A DNA stretch of 64,000 nt, from assembly GCA_024682455.1 (NCBI GenBank), contig JAIKZF010000097.1:1-64000 (forward strand). Direction: 5' to 3'. Under the pieces are notes generated by a model. It was not told the origin of the DNA, did no database searches, and saw nothing but the letters and a program-made list of their open reading frames with translations. The DNA is from Ruminiclostridium sp. Lineage in GTDB: Bacteria > Bacillota > Clostridia > Oscillospirales > Ruminococcaceae. Shown here in pieces: positions 58,520-64,000 of this stretch (within the stretch, counting starts at the first letter, position 1; every line of letters starts with the position of its first letter). Position numbers and translations under genes: made by a program.

Positions 58520-60892
58520 ATGGCAGACGCTAAACAGGATAAGAACAAGCAGAAGGATATCACTAGCGAAGGCACCGGGTTTAAGACCGTCATGGGCGGC
58601 TTCGATAAAAACGAGGTCAACCTATATATCAATAAACTGAAGAGACAGATGAAGGAACAGCAGGAGGAGCTCGAAAGAAGGATCGCTAACCTGCAGACAA
58701 ACCTTGAGGACGCTCATAAGGAAAGCGCTGAGGCAAAGACCGCCGCCAAGAACGCGGCTACCGCAGCAGCCGTTCCCCCGCCCAAGGATAATTCCGCGGA
58801 AACAAATAAGATAATTGACCAGCTCAAAGCGGAAAACGAAAAGAATAATTCGAAGATCATGGAGCTCCGAAAGAGCGTACTCGACGAGCGCAGAAATGTC
58901 GCGAAATTCGACAAGGAATGCGCTATGGCGAAGATGTCCGAGAAGAAGGTCCGTGAGGAATTCGAAAAGCTTAAGGCTAAATACCTCGACCTGAAAAAGA
59001 AGGGCGGCGGAGGCGGAGGCGCCGTAAATGCCGTTACGACCACCAACGCGGAAGAGGTCCTCGGCGAGGCGGAAGCCTACGCAAAGGAGATCATCGCTGC
59101 CGCCAAGAGCTACGCCGATGAGACCGTAAAGGCTGCCAACAAGTACAAGACCGATGTCGAAAGCGAGCTCAAGACCCGCGCAGACACTCTGAACGGTATC
59201 AAGAAGAAGCTCGACGATCAGATCAAAAAGACAAATGAGGAGCAGGCAAAGTCCGCAGCAAGATCAAAGGAGATCACAAGCAAGATCGGCGCGGTCACCG
59301 CTTTGTTCGATAATTTCGCAAACCAGTTCAACTCCGTGAACTCGCAGATAAACGATGTTACAGGCAAGATAGACACTATCTGCAAGCAGTTCAACGAGTC
59401 CTCCGGACAGATAACCTCCGCGGCAAAGCAGATCACCGAGACTACCAATCAGATAAGCTCGGTATCCAAGCAGATTAACGAGACCACAAGCCAGATAGAC
59501 ACAGTCTCCAAGCAGATTAATGAGACCACAAGCCAGATAGACACAGTCTCCAAGCAGATAAACGAGACTACAAGCCAGATAGACAGCTTCACAAAGACGA
59601 TCAACGAGACCACCGACAAGATCAATCAGGCTTCCAGGGCGATGAACGCTACCACCACCAAGATAAGCGAAACATCGAAGAAGATGAACGAGACGTCGGG
59701 TATGATCTCCGAAGCGTCGAAGAAGATGAACGAGACTACCGGTCAGATAAACGAAGCCTCCAAGAAGATGGCGGAGACCACCAGCCAGATCAATACGGCT
59801 TCCGCGCAGATGAGCGGCTTCAACGATTCTCTGAAGAGCGCGAAGAGCGGCTTCGAGAACGTTACAAAGCTTGTGGACGGTACAAAGCTTGGAGTCATCG
59901 GCGCGAAGTCCGAGGTCGACAGCGCTCACAAGGCCGCAAGCGCGCAGCTTGAAGCCGCTGACCTCTCTCCTATCGCGAAGATCGGCGAAGAGATCGCCGC
60001 TGCTGTCGGTGAGATCAAGGCTAAGCTTGTTCTGCCGACGTTTGATGAAAGCAAGTTCAGCGAAGCAAGATTCAACGAGATCAAGAAGAAATTCAAGGTC
60101 GAGACCACCTATGAGAATACCGGTGATGCCGGTGATGCCGGTGCAGCCGAAGACGATGAGTTCGAGGACAGCGATATTATCTCCTCGATGCAGATCGACA
60201 GCCCCGACACCGATACCGGCGATATGAGCTCCGATCTCTCCAGCGCTCCCGTATTTGAAGAAACAAAGCCCGCAGCGAATAAGTCCGCTTCCTCCGACGT
60301 TTCCCCTGCAAAGAAGGATAAGGGCGACAGACCCGGTCTTGACGCAGACTTTGAGGACTTCTTCGCAAAGCCTCCCAAGGACGATGACCTTTCCGGCGAA
60401 ATGCCTCTCATCAATATGGAGGGCGTCGGCGCTATCGACGACTTCTCACTCGACAGCTCTCCGGATCCCGTAGGTTCCGATTTCGAGATCACACCCAACG
60501 ATCTTACAAAGAAAGCTGATAAGGGCAGCGACCTCGGCGAGGATATCTTCGATATAGCTATCAATCCGAGCAGCACGGACGATGACACTCTCGCCAATAT
60601 GATGGCTGACGCCGCCGCCGCGGAAAAGGCCGCGAATAAGGACTTCACTCCCTCGGACTTCAACTTTGACGAGGACAATACCAAGCCCAGCAGCACGTCC
60701 GATGATTTCGGCGATTTTGCCGATCTCTTCGCTCAGGGCTCGACTCAGACCGATATCTCCTCCGCAAAGAAGCACGAAAAGCCCGATTTCAGAAAGCCCC
60801 CGAGCGATGACCCGTGGAGCTTCGGAGGCGATGACGGCTCCGATGATTCGGATCTTTCGTCCAACACCGATATTTCGGATCTTCTTATATGA
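58520..60892 (+). CDS. DivIVA-like coiled-coil protein with 14-residue repeats and acidic disordered C-terminus
   Basis: N-term TGFKTVMGGFDKNEVNLYINKLKRQMKEQQEELERRI resembles DivIVA N-domain; central QINETTSQIDTVSK repeats; C-term Asp/Ser/Phe-rich. Confidence 0.75.
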   Translation: MADAKQDKNKQKDITSEGTGFKTVMGGFDKNEVNLYINKLKRQMKEQQEELERRIANLQTNLEDAHKESAEAKTAAKNAATAAAVPPPKDNSAETNKIIDQLKAENEKNNSKIMELRKSVLDERRNVAKFDKECAMAKMSEKKVREEFEKLKAKYLDLKKKGGGGGGAVNAVTTTNAEEVLGEAEAYAKEIIAAAKSYADETVKAANKYKTDVESELKTRADTLNGIKKKLDDQIKKTNEEQAKSAARSKEITSKIGAVTALFDNFANQFNSVNSQINDVTGKIDTICKQFNESSGQITSAAKQITETTNQISSVSKQINETTSQIDTVSKQINETTSQIDTVSKQINETTSQIDSFTKTINETTDKINQASRAMNATTTKISETSKKMNETSGMISEASKKMNETTGQINEASKKMAETTSQINTASAQMSGFNDSLKSAKSGFENVTKLVDGTKLGVIGAKSEVDSAHKAASAQLEAADLSPIAKIGEEIAAAVGEIKAKLVLPTFDESKFSEARFNEIKKKFKVETTYENTGDAGDAGAAEDDEFEDSDIISSMQIDSPDTDTGDMSSDLSSAPVFEETKPAANKSASSDVSPAKKDKGDRPGLDADFEDFFAKPPKDDDLSGEMPLINMEGVGAIDDFSLDSSPDPVGSDFEITPNDLTKKADKGSDLGEDIFDIAINPSSTDDDTLANMMADAAAAEKAANKDFTPSDFNFDEDNTKPSSTSDDFGDFADLFAQGSTQTDISSAKKHEKPDFRKPPSDDPWSFGGDDGSDDSDLSSNTDISDLLI
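59471..59596 (+). repeat. Three near-identical 42-bp tandem repeats (14 aa each)
   Basis: cagattaacgagaccacaagccagatagacacagtctccaag repeated with few differences. Confidence 0.95.
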
Positions 60893-61437
60893 AACAGATC
60901 AACGTACAGCAATTAAGAACCTTATCTCCGACGCTGAACGCCGGAGATAAGGTTCTGCTTTCGGGAACGGTATATACCTCCCGTGACGCGGCTCACAAAA
61001 GGATAACAGAGCTCCTTGAAGCCGGAGAGCCTGTCCCCTACCCTATCGACGGAGCTGTGATATACTACGCGGGTCCTACCGGGACCAAAGAAGGTATGGT
61101 CATAGGCTCGTGCGGCCCCACCACATCGGGACGTATGGATAAGTATTCCCCCGCTTTCCTCGATCTGGGTCTGGCGGCTATGATAGGAAAGGGCGAAAGA
61201 GATCAGTCTGTCATTGACGCGATAGAGCGCAACAAGGCTGTTTATTTCTGCGCCATAGGCGGCGCCGGAGCCCTCGCCTGCAAATGTATAAAGAGCTGCG
61301 AGGTCATTGCCTTCGAGGATCTGGGCTGCGAAAGCGTTAAAAAGCTCCTTATCGAGGACTTCCCCCTTACCGTCGCTATTGATTGTCACGGCGGCAATAT
61401 TTTCTCCGAGGGCAGAAAAAAATACTGCCGACTTTAA
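60889..61437 (+). CDS. Fumarate hydratase class I / L-tartrate dehydratase beta-type subunit
   Basis: LSPTLNAGDKVLLSGTVYTSRDAAHKRITELLEAGEPVPYPIDGAVIYYAGPTGTKEGMVIGSCGPTTSGRMDKYSP. Confidence 0.95.
   Translation: MKQINVQQLRTLSPTLNAGDKVLLSGTVYTSRDAAHKRITELLEAGEPVPYPIDGAVIYYAGPTGTKEGMVIGSCGPTTSGRMDKYSPAFLDLGLAAMIGKGERDQSVIDAIERNKAVYFCAIGGAGALACKCIKSCEVIAFEDLGCESVKKLLIEDFPLTVAIDCHGGNIFSEGRKKYCRL
60916..60956 (+). repeat. Perfect 15-bp inverted repeat inside fumarase beta-subunit start region
   Basis: AGAACCTTATCTCCG - 11 nt - CGGAGATAAGGTTCT. Confidence 0.95.
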
Positions 61438-61455
61438 AAAATTGCAGGAATTTTG

Positions 61456-61484
61456 TTGACAATGTGAATATTTAGTGATATAAT
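61456..61484 (+). promoter_or_regulatory. SigA-type promoter upstream of sigma-factor gene
   Basis: TTGACA - 17 bp - TATAAT. Confidence 0.85.
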
Positions 61485-61513
61485 CAGTTTATTGAGTATG
61501 GAGGGTCAGCGCT

Positions 61514-62062
61514 ATGAAGGTAACCGATGAAGAGCTTGTCGGTATCATCAGGACTCAGCCCGACCCCTTGCAAAGCGGCGAGACCGCCCTGCTCATCTCG
61601 CGCTACTCCCCCGTTATCCGGCTGAAAGCCGCTAAGCTGCGCAATAAGGATATCGAGTCCGAGGATCTCTGCCAGGAGGGTTATCTTGCTCTCTTCGACG
61701 CTATCAGAGCTTATGACAGCACAAAGGGCACCTTCTCCGCGTTTGCGGGCAGATGTATCTCCAACCGCATGATAAATTCAGCGGCAAAAGCCCGCGGCAG
61801 ACTCGAAAAAGCCGATAACTTCGATTTCACTCTTGTTCCGGACAGCGCCGCTCCGACAGACGACTACCTTATCTCCAAGGAGGACGATACCGCAGTCACG
61901 GAAAAGATGCTGACGCTTCTTTCAAAAAAGGAATATAATGTCTTCAGGCTGCATCTTGACGGATACTCATACAGGCAGATAGCCGAAAAGCTGGGTATCC
62001 CGCCGAAATCAGCCGATAACGCGCTCTCACGTGCCAAGAAAAAGCTCAAGGAGCTTTTATGA
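61514..62062 (+). CDS. Sigma-70 family RNA polymerase sigma factor (SigH-like)
   Basis: LLISRYSPVIRLKAAKLRNKDIESEDLCQEGYLALFDAIRAYDSTKGTFSAFAGRCISNRM; region 4 YSYRQIAEKLGIPPKSADNALSRAKKKLKELL. Confidence 0.9.
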   Translation: MKVTDEELVGIIRTQPDPLQSGETALLISRYSPVIRLKAAKLRNKDIESEDLCQEGYLALFDAIRAYDSTKGTFSAFAGRCISNRMINSAAKARGRLEKADNFDFTLVPDSAAPTDDYLISKEDDTAVTEKMLTLLSKKEYNVFRLHLDGYSYRQIAEKLGIPPKSADNALSRAKKKLKELL

Positions 62063-62133
62063 CCGGTGCGACAAGGCTTCGCGGTGCAAATCCGCAAACG
62101 GTCAATATTTTATTTTATGGCGAGGTATATCGT

Positions 62134-62406
62134 ATGTACACAGACAAGACGCTTGTATGCAAGGACTGCGGAAATGAGTTCGTATTCACCGCCGGTGAAC
62201 AGGAATTCTATGCTGAAAAGGGCTTTACCAATGAGCCGCAGCGCTGCAAGCAGTGCAGAGATGCGAAGAAGAACGCATCGAGAAACAGAGAAATGTTCAC
62301 AGCCATTTGCGCAAGCTGCGGAAAGGAAGCTATCATTCCTTTCAAGCCGCGTGATGACAGGCCTGTTTACTGCAGCGAGTGTTTCGCGAAGCAGAAGGGT
62401 GAATGA
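62134..62406 (+). CDS. Zinc-ribbon domain protein (two CxxC pairs per module)
   Basis: LVCKDCGNEFVFTAGEQEFYAEKGFTNEPQRCKQCRDAKK...AICASCGKEAIIPFKPRDDRPVYCSECF. Confidence 0.92.
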   Translation: MYTDKTLVCKDCGNEFVFTAGEQEFYAEKGFTNEPQRCKQCRDAKKNASRNREMFTAICASCGKEAIIPFKPRDDRPVYCSECFAKQKGE

Positions 62407-62501
62407 TTTCCCGGAACATCATTGACGTATGCGATATATGCTCCGCATCAGGCTCAGTTATTTCGTATTGATCCAATGACATTTGTTTCAGGCACAAAGT
62501 C

Positions 62502-62572
62502 TCCCGACTATCGGAAGTTTTCTTTCCGGAAAACGTCCTTATGACCTCCGTGTCATAGTCGGGAATTTTTTT
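62502..62572 (+). terminator. Branched terminator-like structure (10-bp closing stem, two inner hairpins, U-tract)
   Basis: TCCCGACTAT ... ATAGTCGGGA followed by ATTTTTTT; inner CGGAA/TTCCG and ATGAC/GTCAT. Confidence 0.65.
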
Positions 62573-62785
62573 GCGCAAAAAAAGCAGCCTATAACCGTAC
62601 TTCGGCTACGGGGTAAAGTTTTTACGGACAGAAGAAAACCGGCGGTTATAATAATTCAGGTCTTCCATACTCTTTGAACGATAACAAATAAATTATAACA
62701 AAAAAGAATAACAAAGAACTTTGACCTTGGACCTCTCACAGTCTGTAAATAAAGAAAACCGGTACTTCTGTCCGACGGAACATAT

Positions 62786-63298
62786 TCAGATCTCGATCTC
62801 AAACTCGACGGTATTGTTTACCGTATCGAGCGCTGTCTGCCCCTTCGCGAGAAGGTCGGATATCTCGTTATAATCCTTCTCCGCCTCAGCGATATCATAA
62901 TTCGCGTAGGTATAGTCGATTATGTTAATATTGGTGGCTCTTATGCTGCGCTCGGCTCTTGTCTTGGGGAGCACGGATCTCATCTCATCGAGCTTGTCGC
63001 GCTGCCTGCAAAGCTGCGGCAGATAAACGAGCATCTGGTCTATCGTCATATCGAAGCCCGGAACGGTCTGACGAACGTTGAAAAGGTTTATTTCGTGCTT
63101 GAGCTTTCTTATCTTCGTCTCGATATTTTCGATAGCCTTCTGGGTAGCAGCGTAGTCATAAGCCGGTCTTACCGACTCGATATCCTCGCCTACCGCGGCG
63201 TTGAAGCTGCTGCTCCTGCTTTCCGCGGAAGCTATGGAATTGCGCTCGTCAACGAGCTTTCTCAGCAGCTTTGCTGCCTGTGCGGATGTAACTTTCAT
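62786..63298 (-). CDS. Conserved hypothetical coiled-coil protein
   Basis: 170 aa complete ORF; KVTSAQAAKLLRKLVDERNSIASAE...IRKLKHEINLFNVRQTVPGFDMTIDQMLVYLPQL; family not named with confidence. Confidence 0.75.
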   Translation of the reverse strand: MKVTSAQAAKLLRKLVDERNSIASAESRSSSFNAAVGEDIESVRPAYDYAATQKAIENIETKIRKLKHEINLFNVRQTVPGFDMTIDQMLVYLPQLCRQRDKLDEMRSVLPKTRAERSIRATNINIIDYTYANYDIAEAEKDYNEISDLLAKGQTALDTVNNTVEFEIEI

Positions 63299-63321
63299 AA
63301 TGTTTTCCTCCTTTTTCAGAC

Positions 63322-63357
63322 AAAAAATACCGCATAGATACGACCTCTATACGGTAT
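63322..63357 (-). terminator. Rho-independent terminator of the tRNA cluster
   Basis: ATACCGTATAGA-GGTCGTA-TCTATGCGGTATTTTTTG on minus strand. Confidence 0.8.
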
Positions 63358-63364
63358 TGCAGTA

Positions 63365-63440
63365 TGGAGCGGATTACGAGGCTCGAACTCGCTACCTCCA
63401 CCTTGGCAAGGTGGCGCTCTACCAGATGAGCTAAATCCGC
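63365..63440 (-). tRNA. tRNA-Gly (anticodon GCC), CCA encoded
   Basis: GCGGATTTAGCTCATCTGGTAGAGCGCCACCTTGCCAAGGTGGAGGTAGCGAGTTCGAGCCTCGTAATCCGCTCCA. Confidence 0.96.
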
Positions 63441-63464
63441 ATCTCCGATCATATAGACCGAAGT

Positions 63465-63540
63465 TGGTGCTTCCGGTCGGAATCGAACCAACGACACGGG
63501 GATTTTCAGTCCCCTGCTCTACCAACTGAGCTACAGAAGC
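63465..63540 (-). tRNA. tRNA-Phe (anticodon GAA), CCA encoded
   Basis: GCTTCTGTAGCTCAGTTGGTAGAGCAGGGGACTGAAAATCCCCGTGTCGTTGGTTCGATTCCGACCGGAAGCACCA. Confidence 0.97.
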
Positions 63541-63593
63541 ATATCCCGGAACAGTCAAGCGTACTGTCCGGAAAACCGATCAGCGCAATGCGC

Positions 63594-63670
63594 TGGCGAC
63601 CCGAATGGGGCTCGAACCCATGACCTCTAGCGTGACAGGCTAGCGTTCTAACCAGCTGAACTACCGGGCC
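63594..63670 (-). tRNA. tRNA-Asp (anticodon GTC), CCA encoded
   Basis: GGCCCGGTAGTTCAGCTGGTTAGAACGCTAGCCTGTCACGCTAGAGGTCATGGGTTCGAGCCCCATTCGGGTCGCCA. Confidence 0.97.
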
Positions 63671-63718
63671 GTATATCGCTTACGCGCAAAAGCGCTGTAT
63701 CCGCCGAATGATCGCGGA

Positions 63719-63794
63719 TGGTGGGAGTTACAGGGCTCGAACCTGTGACCCTCTGCTTGTAGGGCAGACGCTCTCCCAGCTGAGCTAAACTCCC
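63719..63794 (-). tRNA. tRNA-Val (anticodon TAC), CCA encoded
   Basis: GGGAGTTTAGCTCAGCTGGGAGAGCGTCTGCCCTACAAGCAGAGGGTCACAGGTTCGAGCCCTGTAACTCCCACCA. Confidence 0.97.
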
Positions 63795-63814
63795 GTCCTG
63801 TAAGCGACTAGTTT

Positions 63815-63843
63815 ATTATACACTACTTGTCCCGATTTGTCAA
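63815..63843 (-). promoter_or_regulatory. SigA-type promoter of the tRNA cluster
   Basis: TTGACA - 17 bp - TATAAT on minus strand, just upstream of tRNA-Val. Confidence 0.88.
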
Positions 63844-63898
63844 GTGTTTTTTCAAATATTTTCAAAAAAATTTATAATGCCCTGTTTTTGCGGCATAA

Positions 63899-64000
63899 TC
63901 AGATACTGTCCATGCTTCTGAATACCATATCGGTGATATCACTGCATATCTTATAGATACCGTTTTCGTCGCGCTTATGGCTCGCGCCCGTAGTAAAGAC
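63899..64000 (-). CDS. C-terminal fragment of an unidentified protein (runs off the right edge)
   Basis: Open minus frame VFTTGASHKRDENGIYKICSDITDMVFRSMDSI followed by TGA. Confidence 0.5.
   Translation of the reverse strand, partial: VFTTGASHKRDENGIYKICSDITDMVFRSMDSI

Noticed and set aside
59471-59596. 42-bp repeats considered as a mobile or noncoding repeat
   Set aside because: They keep frame and encode coiled-coil heptads within one ORF.
62483-62677. 64-aa plus-strand ORF in the 62.4-62.8 kb intergenic region
   Set aside because: Overlaps the terminator-like structure and repeat segment, no SD-like context or recognisable motif.
63365-63794. tRNA cluster considered as an integration site for a mobile element
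   Set aside because: No integrase, no tRNA-fragment direct repeat and no phage-like genes seen in the window; the cluster has its own promoter and terminator.

Overview
Chromosomal window from a Clostridia-like Firmicute (Oscillospiraceae/Ruminococcus-like by gene content; inferred, not tested). It is mostly dense housekeeping DNA: a pyrimidine cluster (carA-pyrF-pyrC), proC, a folate ECF transporter gene preceded by a THF-type riboswitch, hprK-PHP-ROK-murB-rapZ-whiA-pfkA, a LacI/GH95/GH2 glycan cluster, an MTA-salvage-like operon running into cca and an mreB homolog, remA-gmk-priA-def-fmt-rsmB-rlmN-stp-prkC-rsgA, mltG, rsmA, spoIIE, ireB, a DivIVA-like repeat coiled-coil protein, and four tRNAs (Val, Asp, Phe, Gly). 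No CRISPR array, prophage, transposase or rRNA was seen. The best novelty candidate is a two-gene unit at 56.1-57.9 kb with its own promoter. It encodes a Ser/Phe/Tyr/Gly-rich repeat protein (SSFYGFAE units) followed 1 bp later by a glycosyltransferase-like (DUF6734-like) protein. Other points worth a check: three 11-bp-phased TGTAAV direct repeats (WalR-box-like) just upstream of the stp-prkC promoter; four tandem KTQRIDE(P/Q) repeats in the N-terminal cytoplasmic region of MltG; a perfect 15-bp hairpin inside the start of a lone fumarase beta-subunit gene; and a repeat-rich, highly structured intergenic region at 62.5-62.78 kb. Family names come from reading the translated proteins; no database search was run.
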